Source: Chryseobacterium koreense CCUG 49689 (GTDB lineage Bacteria > Bacteroidota > Bacteroidia > Flavobacteriales > Weeksellaceae). Taken from it: DNA of 34,702 bases. The translations under genes and the position numbers were made by a program. Positions 16,274 to 25,247 of this stretch are shown piece by piece. How positions within the stretch are numbered: position 1 is the first letter of the stretch; every line of letters begins with the position of its first letter. The stretch covers positions 1 through 34,702 of the forward strand of contig NZ_LFNG01000020.1 in the NCBI RefSeq assembly GCF_001045435.1, read 5' to 3'. The notes under the pieces were generated by a model that saw only the letters and a program-made list of their open reading frames with translations, had not been told where the DNA came from and searched no databases.

Positions 16274-17161
16274 ATGAAAGACAAAAAAAGAGCAATGGGA
16301 CGTGGTTTGGGAGCGATCCTAAGCGCGGAATCAAAAGCCACGGTGAATTCTGCAACGGATGAAGGCGCAGATAAATTCGTGGGAAATATCGTGGAAGTTT
16401 CATTGGAAGATATTTATCCAAACGCTTCACAGCCAAGAACTTATTTCGATGAAAAAGCGTTGAATGATTTAGCGCAGTCCATCAAGAATCTCGGTGTAAT
16501 CCAGCCGATTACTTTGAGGAAAGACGGCAACAAATTCGAAATCATTTCCGGTGAGAGGCGTTTCCGTGCAAGTAAAATTGCCGGTTTGGAAACGGTTCCG
16601 GCGTATATCCGCTTAGTCAATGACCAGGAATTGCTAGAAATGGCTTTGGTGGAGAACATCCAGCGTGAAGATTTAGACGCCATTGAAATTGCGCTCACTT
16701 ACCAACGATTGCTCGAAGAAATCGGCATGACTCAAGAAAATTTGAGCCAAAGAGTGGGAAAAGAAAGAAGCACGATCACCAATTCCATCCGATTGCTCCG
16801 TTTGAATCCGGATGTTCAGAACGCGATTCGGAGCGGGGAAATTTCTGCAGGTCACGGTAGAGCCATTATCAGTTTGGAAGATGCTGAAAATCAGAAAATT
16901 CTTTTTGAGAAAATCATAAAGAATAATTTGAGTGTCCGACAGGCTGAACAGGAATCCAACTTGTTGAAAAATCCAAAACAAACTGCACCGAAAAATAAAA
17001 CGGCCATCCCAAATCACTATAAAAAAGCAGAAAAAAACCTTGCCGATATTTTGGATGTGAAAGTGGAAATCAAAACTTCCGCAAACGGCAAAAAGGGAAA
17101 AATCGTTCTCGATTTCAAAAACGAGGCAGAGCTGGAAAACATTCTCTCACACTTTAAATAA
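16274..17161 (+). CDS. parB: Chromosome partitioning protein ParB (Spo0J)
   Basis: A 295-residue ParB. It starts with the ParA-stimulating motif KKRAMGRGLGAIL (residues 4-16). The ParB/Srx CTPase domain has GVIQPITLRK, GERRFRAS (the GERRxRA box) and MALVENIQREDLDAIE (the ENIQR box). A central HTH (MTQENLSQRVGKERSTITNSI) follows, and a lysine-rich C-terminal dimerisation region. It binds parS sites, slides as a CTP clamp and works with ParA. Its stop TAA overlaps the ATG of the next gene by one base (TAATG), implying translational coupling. Confidence 0.97.
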   Translation: MKDKKRAMGRGLGAILSAESKATVNSATDEGADKFVGNIVEVSLEDIYPNASQPRTYFDEKALNDLAQSIKNLGVIQPITLRKDGNKFEIISGERRFRASKIAGLETVPAYIRLVNDQELLEMALVENIQREDLDAIEIALTYQRLLEEIGMTQENLSQRVGKERSTITNSIRLLRLNPDVQNAIRSGEISAGHGRAIISLEDAENQKILFEKIIKNNLSVRQAEQESNLLKNPKQTAPKNKTAIPNHYKKAEKNLADILDVKVEIKTSANGKKGKIVLDFKNEAELENILSHFK

Positions 17162-17790
17162 TGAGGAAATTCACGGTCATTTTCTTTCTGATATTTTCTT
17201 TTAAGATTTTCGCGCAAGTCAATCCGAATGATACCATTCGCATTAAAAACCATCCGAAAGACTCCATTTCAGCGGTAAAACCCCAATCTGAAATTGCTGT
17301 TCTGACCGACATCCAAGAATCCAACGCACCCGCGAAAACCGTGAAATACAACCCTACGAAAGCGGGATTATATTCCGCAGTTTTGCCGGGACTCGGTCAA
17401 TATTACAACAAAAAGTACTGGAAAATCCCCATCGTTTGGGGTGCAATCGGAACCGGAGTAGGAATCGCCATTTGGAATCAAAATCAATACACCCGCTACA
17501 GAAACGCGTTCATCGCACAACTGAACGGACAACCGCACGAGTTTTCAGACATTCCGGGAATTACCGCTGAAGCTTTAGGCCGTGTTCAGGACCGGCAAAA
17601 AAGACAACGCGATTATGCGATCGCAATCACGGGATTGATCTATGTTTTGAATATTGTGGATGCCGTGGTGGATGCGCATTTATATGAAGGCAGAAAAGAC
17701 CCGGATCTGGCTTTCAAACCTGCTGTGATTTTTGATGAATTCAGCAATCAGACTGCGAAAGCGGGATTGAGTTTGAATTATAGGTTTTAG
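17161..17790 (+). CDS. DUF5683 family membrane protein
   Basis: A 209-residue protein with an N-terminal signal peptide (MRKFTVIFFLIFSFKIFAQ, cleavage likely after Ala18 or so). The DUF5683 core is KAGLYSAVLPGLGQYYNKKYWKIP, shown here as a landmark at about 67-90, then a hydrophobic stretch IVWGAIGTGVGIAIW and a second one near ITGLIYVLNIVDAVVDAHL. The family is common in Bacteroidota and of unknown function. It overlaps parB by 1 bp and precedes dapB, a gene order that appears conserved in flavobacteria as far as I recall. A link to chromosome partitioning is not implied by sequence. Confidence 0.88.
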   Translation: MRKFTVIFFLIFSFKIFAQVNPNDTIRIKNHPKDSISAVKPQSEIAVLTDIQESNAPAKTVKYNPTKAGLYSAVLPGLGQYYNKKYWKIPIVWGAIGTGVGIAIWNQNQYTRYRNAFIAQLNGQPHEFSDIPGITAEALGRVQDRQKRQRDYAIAITGLIYVLNIVDAVVDAHLYEGRKDPDLAFKPAVIFDEFSNQTAKAGLSLNYRF

Positions 17791-17924
17791 GTGAGAAAAT
17801 AGAGGAAAGAGTAAAGAGAAAAGACAAAAGACAAGGAGTTGAATACTTACTTTTTGGTGGTGATGTTCTGCTATCGTGGAAGTAATTTTGAATTACAATC
17901 AACGGATCGAATGTACTTAACGGC

Positions 17925-18020
17925 CTTAATGTTAAAAAAAACAATAAGAAAATGAAAATCGCTTTAGTGGGATACGGAAAAATGGGAAAAATCATCGGTG
18001 AGATTGCTGAAAGCCGAGGT
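17925..18020 (+). repeat. Duplicated 5' end of dapB (truncated copy)
   Basis: Ninety-six bases, beginning CTTAATGTTAAAAAA and running through the dapB ATG to codon 23, are repeated at 18180-18275 with only two mismatches. The offset is 255 bp (85 codons). In this copy the frame from 17952 leaves the duplicated part after GAGGT and stops six codons later, giving a 28-codon truncated ORF that repeats the nucleotide-binding motif GYGKMGKI. It is almost certainly non-functional as an enzyme. Confidence 0.93.
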
Positions 18021-18179
18021 ATAATGAACTCTTGAACCATTAAGATAAATAAGGGGTTAAGGAATTTGAGACTCAGAATTTTTAAGGATTGACTTCGTCA
18101 ATTTGTAGCGGAGTATCTTAATTTTATAGGATCTAAACTTAACAATCTGCGGAGCAATTGTCCTTAACAAGTTAATGAG
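18021..18179. other. Segment between the two dapB 5' copies
   Basis: About 159 bp, AT-rich, containing no ORF of note. It holds repeated TTAAxG motifs, an ATTGACTTCGTCAATTTG palindrome near 18088-18105 (ATTGAC-TTC-GTCAAT), and AACAATCTGCGGAGCAATTGTCC. It may be a small non-autonomous insertion that came with the duplication. Confidence 0.45.
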
Positions 18180-18206
18180 CTTAATGTTAAAAAATACAAT
18201 AAGAAA

Positions 18207-18908
18207 ATGAAAATCGCTTTAGTCGGATACGGAAAAATGGGAAAAATCATCGGTGAGATTGCTGAAAGCCGAGGTCACGAAATCGTGGCGAAACTCAACG
18301 AAACTCCCTCCGTCGAAAACCTGAACCAGCCTGATGTGGTCATTGAATTTTCAAATCCTGAGGTGGCATTTGAAAACATTAAATTCTGCCTCGAAAACAG
18401 CATTCCAGTAGTTTGTGGAACAACAGGTTGGCTCGAAAGAAAACCGGAAATCGAAAAAATTGCCACAGCGAACAATATTGCGTTTTTGTATGGCTCCAAC
18501 TTTAGTTTGGGCGTGAATCTGTTTTTTGCCCTGAATGAGAAATTGGCAGATTTGATGAAAAACTTCGGTGAATATAATGTTCAGTTGGAGGAAATTCACC
18601 ATACCCACAAAAAGGACGCGCCGAGTGGAACCGCAATTTCTTTGGCGGAAGGAATCATCAAAAATGATAAAAGATTCAACGGTTGGAAACTCGATGAAAC
18701 CAAAGGAAACGAACTTGGCATTTTCGCGATCCGTGAAGATGAAGTTCCCGGGACCCACAGCATTTTCTACCAAAGCGAGGTGGATGAAATCGAAATCAAA
18801 CATACTGCCTTCAACCGAAACGGATTCGCTTTGGGCGCGGTAATCGCCGCGGAATGGATTCTGGGAAAAAAGGGGAATTTCTCGATGAAGGATGTGCTTT
18901 TTTCATGA
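18207..18908 (+). CDS. dapB: 4-hydroxy-tetrahydrodipicolinate reductase
   Basis: A 233-residue DapB, reducing 4-hydroxy-tetrahydrodipicolinate to tetrahydrodipicolinate with NAD(P)H in lysine and meso-diaminopimelate synthesis. The N-terminal Rossmann motif is VGYGKMGK (6-13), VVCGTTGW follows, and the catalytic region reads EIHHTHKKDAPSGTA, with the family histidine and lysine. FAIREDEVPGTHSIFY and the C-terminal GAVIAAEWILGKKG complete the typical pattern. Length is slightly short but normal for Bacteroidota. The 5' end, including the probable ribosome-binding region, is duplicated 255 bp upstream. Confidence 0.96.
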   Translation: MKIALVGYGKMGKIIGEIAESRGHEIVAKLNETPSVENLNQPDVVIEFSNPEVAFENIKFCLENSIPVVCGTTGWLERKPEIEKIATANNIAFLYGSNFSLGVNLFFALNEKLADLMKNFGEYNVQLEEIHHTHKKDAPSGTAISLAEGIIKNDKRFNGWKLDETKGNELGIFAIREDEVPGTHSIFYQSEVDEIEIKHTAFNRNGFALGAVIAAEWILGKKGNFSMKDVLFS

Positions 18909-19033
18909 CTAATAAGTATTAAAAAATGAGCAATGGATTTGAGCGGCTAAATATTTGCACCTCTTCCGCCCATTTGTAACAAAAACCAATAACAATAAAC
19001 TAATCTCAAAAGCCGGTCGCTAAAGCCAAAATT

Positions 19034-20683
19034 ATGGACTATATTCTTACTTATTCCCTCTACGTGGTCGTTCTTTCTTTGTTAATGGGAATTTCCACGT
19101 GGAAACTTTTCAAGAAAATGGGTTACAATCCGCTCTTCGCGTTTGTGCCGTTTTACAATTACCTCATTATCCAAAAGGAAACCAAACATCCGAAATGGTG
19201 GGTTGCAATGGCTTATCTGCCGATTATCGGTCCGATTATGATGACGGTTTTTCACCTGTTCCTGATGAGGCATTTCGGAAAATCAAAATTCACACAGGTT
19301 TTATTGACGGTGATTCTTCCGTTTATTTATTTGGCTACGGTGAATTATTCCAAAGATGCTGAAGTAGAAAGTGAAGACGAGCTCTATTTGACCGAAGAGG
19401 AAAAAAACGCCAAAAAGAAAGATACTTTTGCCGGTTCGATTACATTTGCAGTAGTTTTTGCAACCATTGTTCACATTTTCGTGACACAGCCGTTTGGTAT
19501 TCCTACAGGTTCGATGGAGCGAACACTTTTGGTGGGCGATTTTCTTTTCGTGAATAAGTGGAGTTACGGTTACCGAATGCCGATGCGGCCTGTAGCGATC
19601 CCGTTTTTACAGGGAACGATTATGGATACCGGACAAAAAGGAAACCCGAAAGATGACCCGAAATCCTATGTGGATGCGGTGAAGCTTCCTTATTGGAGAT
19701 TATTCCAATTCAACAAACCGCAGAAAAACGACATCGTGGTTTTCAATTATCCGCAAGATTCGGTGCACACGGCGATTGATAGAAAAGACCCTTATGTGAA
19801 ACGATGCGTGGCAGTGGCGGGTGACGTCATTGAAATGAGGGCAGGAAGACTTTTTGTCAATGGAAAACCGGAAACGATTTTGGGTGACCAACAGGAACAG
19901 CACAAATTCATCGCACACGCTGGAAGTCAGCTGGATGTTCCCGCTCTATATAACAAATATGGATTTTTGCCGCTCCAGGAAATCCAGACCAATGAAGGCT
20001 TTGTGTATGACTTTCAAGGTTTGACGGATCAAATTGCTAAAGAAATCAAGGCGCTTCCGCAAATCATCGATATGAAGGAGCACATTTGGGATAAAGATTC
20101 TGCGGCGATTGGCTATAAACTGAATGCAGCAAGAGATGCCTATACCAAGAATATTGACACCACCCAATCTATTTTCCCGATCAATAAAAAATGGAACCAG
20201 GATTGGTATGGACCATTGAAAATCCCGAAAAAAGGGGATGTGGTGACTTTGAACCAGGAAACGTTGCCCGAATATCAGTGGATTATTTCAGAATACGAGC
20301 ATAACAAACTTGAAAACAGGAATGGAAAAATCTTCATTAACGGTCAGGAAACCAATCAGTACACCATTAAGCAAGATTATTATATGATGATTGGTGATAA
20401 CCGCGATGCTTCGCTGGATGCGAGATTTTTCGGTTTCGTACCGGAGGAAAATATCGTAGGGAAGCCCATGTTTACGTGGATGAGTTTGCAGGGAGCATTT
20501 AAAGATTCGAGTTCTACTTACCAGGCGCCATTCAAAGTGAGATGGGATAGAATGTTCAAAGCAACCAATACCGGAGAAGTCTACAAAACCTCTTATTGGT
20601 GGGTTGCTGTCGCTATTTTGGTGCTGTTTTTCGGATGGGAGTTCTTCGTGAATTTGTTCAAGAAAAAGAAACAGGAAGATTAA
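19034..20683 (+). CDS. lepB: Signal peptidase I
   Basis: A 549-residue type I signal peptidase, an inner-membrane serine protease that removes Sec and Tat signal peptides. Several N-terminal hydrophobic segments (about 3-20, 55-75, 88-104 and 133-152) precede the catalytic box GIPTGSMERTLLVGD (Ser160 nucleophile). The catalytic lysine is Lys256 in DPYVKRCVAVAGD, and box E is MMIGDNRDASLDARFFGFVPE near 455. A final hydrophobic helix (YWWVAVAILVLFFGWEFF) lies near the C-terminus. The large insert between the lysine and box E is typical of Bacteroidota LepB. Codons 20-25 contain a parS-like palindrome. Confidence 0.96.
   Translation: MDYILTYSLYVVVLSLLMGISTWKLFKKMGYNPLFAFVPFYNYLIIQKETKHPKWWVAMAYLPIIGPIMMTVFHLFLMRHFGKSKFTQVLLTVILPFIYLATVNYSKDAEVESEDELYLTEEEKNAKKKDTFAGSITFAVVFATIVHIFVTQPFGIPTGSMERTLLVGDFLFVNKWSYGYRMPMRPVAIPFLQGTIMDTGQKGNPKDDPKSYVDAVKLPYWRLFQFNKPQKNDIVVFNYPQDSVHTAIDRKDPYVKRCVAVAGDVIEMRAGRLFVNGKPETILGDQQEQHKFIAHAGSQLDVPALYNKYGFLPLQEIQTNEGFVYDFQGLTDQIAKEIKALPQIIDMKEHIWDKDSAAIGYKLNAARDAYTKNIDTTQSIFPINKKWNQDWYGPLKIPKKGDVVTLNQETLPEYQWIISEYEHNKLENRNGKIFINGQETNQYTIKQDYYMMIGDNRDASLDARFFGFVPEENIVGKPMFTWMSLQGAFKDSSSTYQAPFKVRWDRMFKATNTGEVYKTSYWWVAVAILVLFFGWEFFVNLFKKKKQED
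19092..19105. promoter_or_regulatory. parS-like palindrome inside lepB
   Basis: TTTCCACGTGGAAA is a 14-bp perfect palindrome. Its central TTCCACGTGGAA matches the core of the bacterial parS consensus (TGTTNCACGTGAAACA class), but the outer bases deviate. It lies 1.9 kb after parB, where chromosomal parS sites are often found, including within genes. It could also be chance, since it encodes ordinary lepB residues (SerThrTrpLys). Confidence 0.35.
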
Positions 20684-20688
20684 AAATT

Positions 20689-20720
20689 AAGGGACGCATT
20701 TGATGATGACGTCCCTTTTT
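20689..20720. terminator. Bidirectional terminator between lepB and the helicase gene
   Basis: AAGGGACG (20689-20696) pairs with CGTCCCTT (20710-20717), 8 bp. T-runs flank on both sense strands, serving the convergent lepB (plus) and addA-like (minus) genes. Confidence 0.85.
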
Positions 20721-20725
20721 ATTTT

Positions 20726-23700
20726 CTAAACATAAACAAGTTTGGTCTCCAAAACGGTTTTTCCTAATTTTTCCAGAACAGTTTTGTATTCCTCAATTTG
20801 TTTTTGATGACTTTCCTTTTCGGTGCCGGTTTTGAAATCCAGGATAATGTACCCGTTTTCGGTCTCAATCATCCGATCCGGACGAAAGATTTTCGACTCG
20901 CCATTTTCAGAAAGCATGATGTCTTTTTCGTTGATTATAATTTGATTATCAGTGAAATATTTCGAATATTTTTCATCATTAATGATGTTGAAAATTCTTT
21001 TCGAAATGGCTTCTTTTTCTTCCGCAGTGATGGTTCCCTCCAAAAGATAGGATTCCAAAACGCTTTCAACATCTTTTCCTGAATTGATTTTCGACAAAAT
21101 TTCATGGGTGAAAATCCCGATTCTGACTTTTTCCACGCGGTTCTGATAACTCTTGGATGGAGTCGCAATTTGGATAGATTGCGGATTTGAAACGCGTTCA
21201 GGTTGATAATCAATGGATTCCGTTTTTGGTTTTGAGGTCTTCTCCATGGCCTGCTTTTTCAAGATCTCATCAGAAACGTCGTAAAGATCAAATGAAGAAA
21301 TTTCTTCCCCCACTTCATTTTTGGGAATTCCAGGAGCCAAGAAATCGTAGATTTCCAGATGGTTACTGGTTTTGTTTGGTTTTTCTATATAAAGAAAAAG
21401 TTGTTCCACCGGTCTGGTTGTCGCCACATATTGCAGGCAAAAACGGTCAATCTTATTTTCATAGCTATTTTCTTGATTGAAACGGGCCATTTCCGGGTCG
21501 TAGGTTTCCAGCGCTTTGTCAAAACCATTGATGTTTACAGAGTTTAGGCCAGTTTCAGAATCTACCGGTAACCAATTGGAGAAATTTCCGTCCTTATTTT
21601 CATTTGCCATGGGCAAAAAAACCACAGGAAACTCCAGACCTTTTGCTTTATGAATGGTCATGATCTGAATGGCATCCACATTTTCCGAAGCTTGAATAGT
21701 GGTCTGATTTGCTTCCTCATCCCAATATTTTAGGAAGTTTTTTAGTGTGGAACCCGAATTTTGTGAATAGGCAAAAACCATTTCCAAATAATTGAGCAAG
21801 AAATCCATTTCCCTTCCTTTCACCATGAATTCGGATAGAAAATGTTCGATGAAATTATACAGATTGAGCTGCAGTAAGTTTTGGGTGCTCAGATGGAGTC
21901 CGTATTTCTCGAACATGAAACGCTCCATTTCGGATTTGCCTTCCAGTTTCAGCATTTCAAGCATTTCGGCTGAAAAATCCGCGGTGCTGATTCTGCCCAA
22001 ATCTTTGAGGTGATACAGCATTCTTACCGGAAACTGCATGTTTTTTGGATTATCTTCCCACCTTAAAAACTCTGTCAAAGCCAATAAAGTGGACGACAAA
22101 TTTAAGGTTAAACCAGAATCTGAAATGGTTTTCACATGGATTTCTTCACCGTGATCGATCACTTTCAGATTCCCAAGAAGTTTGGAAAAACTGAAGATAT
22201 CAAAATTTCCACGGCAAAGAATGGCGATGTCTGAAAACTTAAATCCATTGTCCAAACATTGTTGAATGTCTTGCCGCATTTTCTCTGCTACTTCGCTGTA
22301 ATAGGTTTCTTTTTTTGCGTTTTCCACCAAATTCACCCGAACTCTGCCTTCAAATTTGGATTTGGCATTTTGGAAAGAGCCTTCGCCAAATATTTTTTCA
22401 TGTTCCGGCAAAGTAAACCGCGAGATAAACTGGTAAAGATTATTGTTAAAATCCACGATATTTTTTGCACTTCTGAAGTTGTATTTCAAATTTTCCAGCT
22501 CCGCAAAAGTCTGGGTATCCTCCGTTTTATTGATGATGTGGAGCATAAGTTTGGAATCGCCACCTCGAAAACGGTAGATGCTTTGTTTGGGGTCGCCGAC
22601 CAAAGTAAAGCTCATGTTTTCCTGAGAAATCGCGTGGTCTCTCAGTGGAAGAAAGTTTTGCCATTGGATAAAGGAAGTATCCTGAAATTCATCAAAAAAA
22701 TAATGGGAGAATTTGGTTCCCACTTTTTCATAAATGAATGATGATGGTTCTTCGCGAAGGTTTTCGTGAATCAGAACATTGAATTTCGAAAGCAAAACCA
22801 GGTCGTTTTCCTCTTCGATTTCGGCGAGTTTATCCTGAATGTCCTTATTGACCTTTAAAGGTAAAATTGCGCCCAGAATTTTCTCCTTTTTCTTTTGAAG
22901 AATATAGTTTTCGATGATTTTTTGTCGATTGTAAATCAGATAGTCGATGATTTCCAAAATTTCCGACTGTCTGTTTTTTGATTTCGAGGAGGCACCTTTC
23001 CGGTAGTTTTCCTGCGCGGCATCTTCATCATCGGGGAATGGAAATTTCGCCCTGTTCAGGTAATGGTCCAGGATGTTTTCAAAGAACTTGCCGATTGTTC
23101 CGCCGCTCGCTCGTGAAAAATCCTCGGGCTTTAGGTTTTTTTCCCGCAACAAGTCTAAGGTTTCCCTCGCAATTCTGATGGAATCTTCTTTAAGGTTTTT
23201 TAGTTCTTCGCGCAGATTTTTCTTCGATTCCTCATAGACTTCCCAATCGAAGTCCTTATTCTTCGCCAATTCGAAAAAATGTTTGTCCTGAACATACTCC
23301 TTTGCCGAATCATAAAGCGTTTTGTTGAGGTTTACACGGTCTTCATTGTCTAAATTATAGTTCATGAAATCCATGAAGGTTTCCGAAATTTTATGGTCTG
23401 TGCCGATTTCTTCCAACATTTTATCAACCGCCTCTATCAGAAACGGTTCGGGATTGATTTCCAGGTTGAAATTCTGCGCTAAACCCAGCTCATGCGTAAA
23501 ACTTCTGACCAATCTGGAATTGAATTTGTCGATCGTTCCAATATTCAAGGTAGAGTAGTGGTGCAGAATGTAATCCAATAGGTTTTTCGACCTTTCGTGA
23601 AGTTCTTGCAGGCTGACTTTCACATTTTGGCTGGCCAATTTTTCCCGGATATTGATTAAGTCCTGATTGGTTTCGAAATCATCCTTAATAAAGTCTTTTA

Positions 23701-23884
23701 ACCACTCGATAATCCGGTGTTTCATCTCGTTCGCTGCCTTATTGGTAAAGGTAAGCGCCAAGATATTTCTGATTTTATCGGGTTGTGAAGGGTATTTCAG
23801 GCAGATTGCCAGTAGATTTAAAACCAAGGTATAGGTTTTGCCCGAACCTGCGGAAGCGTTGATGACGGTGTAGTTTTTTTGCAT
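20726..23884 (-). CDS. AddA/RecB-like UvrD-family helicase with C-terminal nuclease domain
   Basis: A 1052-residue protein combining a superfamily 1A helicase and a PD-(D/E)XK nuclease. Walker A is ASAGSGKT (10-17), followed by LALTFTNKAANEMKHR (motif Ia). Motif II is FFDEFQDTSFIQW, motif III GDPKQSIYRFRGGD, and motif V TIHKAKGLEFPVVFLP. The nuclease signature near the C-terminus is RPDRMIETENGYIILDFKTG. It should process double-strand ends for RecA-dependent repair, normally with an AddB partner, which is not in this window. The adjacent genes are unrelated. It diverges from rpsU. Confidence 0.93.
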   Translation of the reverse strand: MQKNYTVINASAGSGKTYTLVLNLLAICLKYPSQPDKIRNILALTFTNKAANEMKHRIIEWLKDFIKDDFETNQDLINIREKLASQNVKVSLQELHERSKNLLDYILHHYSTLNIGTIDKFNSRLVRSFTHELGLAQNFNLEINPEPFLIEAVDKMLEEIGTDHKISETFMDFMNYNLDNEDRVNLNKTLYDSAKEYVQDKHFFELAKNKDFDWEVYEESKKNLREELKNLKEDSIRIARETLDLLREKNLKPEDFSRASGGTIGKFFENILDHYLNRAKFPFPDDEDAAQENYRKGASSKSKNRQSEILEIIDYLIYNRQKIIENYILQKKKEKILGAILPLKVNKDIQDKLAEIEEENDLVLLSKFNVLIHENLREEPSSFIYEKVGTKFSHYFFDEFQDTSFIQWQNFLPLRDHAISQENMSFTLVGDPKQSIYRFRGGDSKLMLHIINKTEDTQTFAELENLKYNFRSAKNIVDFNNNLYQFISRFTLPEHEKIFGEGSFQNAKSKFEGRVRVNLVENAKKETYYSEVAEKMRQDIQQCLDNGFKFSDIAILCRGNFDIFSFSKLLGNLKVIDHGEEIHVKTISDSGLTLNLSSTLLALTEFLRWEDNPKNMQFPVRMLYHLKDLGRISTADFSAEMLEMLKLEGKSEMERFMFEKYGLHLSTQNLLQLNLYNFIEHFLSEFMVKGREMDFLLNYLEMVFAYSQNSGSTLKNFLKYWDEEANQTTIQASENVDAIQIMTIHKAKGLEFPVVFLPMANENKDGNFSNWLPVDSETGLNSVNINGFDKALETYDPEMARFNQENSYENKIDRFCLQYVATTRPVEQLFLYIEKPNKTSNHLEIYDFLAPGIPKNEVGEEISSFDLYDVSDEILKKQAMEKTSKPKTESIDYQPERVSNPQSIQIATPSKSYQNRVEKVRIGIFTHEILSKINSGKDVESVLESYLLEGTITAEEKEAISKRIFNIINDEKYSKYFTDNQIIINEKDIMLSENGESKIFRPDRMIETENGYIILDFKTGTEKESHQKQIEEYKTVLEKLGKTVLETKLVYV

Positions 23885-23920
23885 GATGCATTCTTCTAAG
23901 CTTTAAAAATAGTGAAAAAT

Positions 23921-23950
23921 TTGTCAATTCCGAAAAAAACCCTATTTTTG
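23921..23950 (+). promoter_or_regulatory. Promoter of rpsU
   Basis: TTG (23921-23923), a 19-bp spacer and TATTTTTG (23943-23950), a perfect Bacteroidota consensus promoter. Transcription should start about 17 nt before the rpsU ATG. Confidence 0.85.
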
Positions 23951-23973
23951 CAGTCCAAAATGAGATGTAATAT

Positions 23974-24171
23974 ATGTTAATAATTCCAGTAAAAGATGGC
24001 GAGGCTATCGACAGAGCACTAAAAAAATATAAAAGAAAATTTGACAAGACAGGAATTGTCAGAGCTTTGAGAAGCAGACAGCAATTCATTAAGCCTTCTG
24101 TAACCAAGAGACAGGCTAACTTGAAAGCGGCTCACAAACAGAGAAATCTGAGCAAAGAGGAGCAAGCTTAA
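23974..24171 (+). CDS. rpsU: 30S ribosomal protein bS21
   Basis: A 65-residue, highly basic protein beginning MLIIPVKDGEAIDRALKKYK, with the bS21 signature (DRALKKYKRKFDKTGIVRALR region) and ending KEEQA. It binds near the 3' end of 16S rRNA. In Bacteroidota bS21 is implicated in occluding the anti-Shine-Dalgarno sequence, in keeping with the absence of SD motifs here. It has its own consensus promoter and terminator. Confidence 0.97.
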   Translation: MLIIPVKDGEAIDRALKKYKRKFDKTGIVRALRSRQQFIKPSVTKRQANLKAAHKQRNLSKEEQA

Positions 24172-24198
24172 GTCAAAGTTTTCTTCAGAGAATACCGA

Positions 24199-24238
24199 AA
24201 TCACTTTTCGAATAGTTATATTTGAAGAGTGATTTTTT
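24199..24238 (+). terminator. Terminator of rpsU
   Basis: AATCACTTTTC (24199-24209) pairs with GAAGAGTGATT (24224-24234), 11 bp with one G-T pair, followed by six T. The loop contains TATATTTG (24217-24224), an exact -7 match that might serve the following xer gene. Confidence 0.8.
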
Positions 24239-24362
24239 GTTGTTAAATGTTGTGGTCTTCAAAAGTAGAATTTGGGAGCTCGGTAGCGCACTCCATCTTT
24301 CTTCCACGAAGCGTCCCGGTCGCGAACTTTCCGCAAAGACTTGCGCTATCCATTATTTAAAG

Positions 24363-25244
24363 ATGATTGAACGATTTTTAGAATACCTCAGTGTCGAAAG
24401 GCGCTACGCTCCAAACACGGTAATCAGCTACCGGAAAGATCTATCCGATTTTTCCATTTTTTTACTGGAAACCGAATCCCATCAGGACTTTTCCGCAGTC
24501 AGTAAAAAGGTCATCCGGAATTTCATGGTGGAACTGTCGGAACAAAAAATTTCAAAAAGAAGCATCAACCGCAAACTCTCTTCGCTTCGAAGTTTTTTCC
24601 TTTTCTTAATGAAATTGGGGGAAATCAAGACTTCGCCTTTAGAAGGCATCAAGTCCCTAAAGTTTTACGCGGAAAAGCAAATCCCTTTTTCTAAAGAGGA
24701 AATGGTTCATCTGGAACTGGCGGAACAGCAAATGAAGGAAGGCGATTTTCTGAAAGAACTGGTGATCGAAACGTTATATCAGACTGGAATGCGAAGGATG
24801 GAACTTTGCAATTTGCTTTTGGAAAACGTGGATTTTGGCAAAAAAGAAATCAAGGTCATCGGAAAGGGAAACAAAGAGCGGATCATTCCGTTTTCTGAGC
24901 ATCTTGCGGAAAAATTCCAAAGCTATCTTCTCGAAAGAAATCCGCTGAGAGAGAGCGAAATGTATTTTTTTGTGACCAAAAAGGGCAATAAATTGTATGA
25001 TAAATTTGTATATTCTGCGGTTAATTCCTATCTTAGTCTTGTTACTTCGAAGGAGAAGAAAAGCCCCCACATTTTGAGGCATAGTTTTGCTACTCATGTG
25101 TTGGAAAACGGGGCAGAAATCTCCAAAGTAAAGAAGTTGATGGGGCATTCGTCGCTTGCATCAACGCAGGTTTATACCAATGCCAACATTGAGCAATTAA
25201 AAAAAGTGTTTAACAGTGCTCATCCAAGAGCAAAAAAAATGTAG
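24363..25244 (+). CDS. xerD: XerC/XerD-family tyrosine recombinase
   Basis: A 293-residue tyrosine recombinase of the housekeeping Xer type, resolving chromosome dimers at dif. The N-terminal core-binding domain (1-95) has RRYAPNTVISYRKDL. The catalytic domain shows all residues: Arg144 (TGMRRMEL), Lys168 (VIGKGNKER), His236 and Arg239 (PHILRHSFATH), His262 (LMGHSSLASTQVYT) and Tyr271. The frame is open from 24222, but the extra 47 codons have no family match; the ATG at 24363 gives the normal Xer length. XerC versus XerD cannot be settled here, so the symbol is tentative. hpf follows after 3 bp. Confidence 0.93.
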   Translation: MIERFLEYLSVERRYAPNTVISYRKDLSDFSIFLLETESHQDFSAVSKKVIRNFMVELSEQKISKRSINRKLSSLRSFFLFLMKLGEIKTSPLEGIKSLKFYAEKQIPFSKEEMVHLELAEQQMKEGDFLKELVIETLYQTGMRRMELCNLLLENVDFGKKEIKVIGKGNKERIIPFSEHLAEKFQSYLLERNPLRESEMYFFVTKKGNKLYDKFVYSAVNSYLSLVTSKEKKSPHILRHSFATHVLENGAEISKVKKLMGHSSLASTQVYTNANIEQLKKVFNSAHPRAKKM

Positions 25245-25247
25245 ATT

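Noticed and set aside
24222..24362. N-terminal extension of the Xer recombinase
   Set aside because: The extra 47 codons lie over the rpsU terminator and show no family similarity; the ATG at 24363 gives a normal Xer protein.
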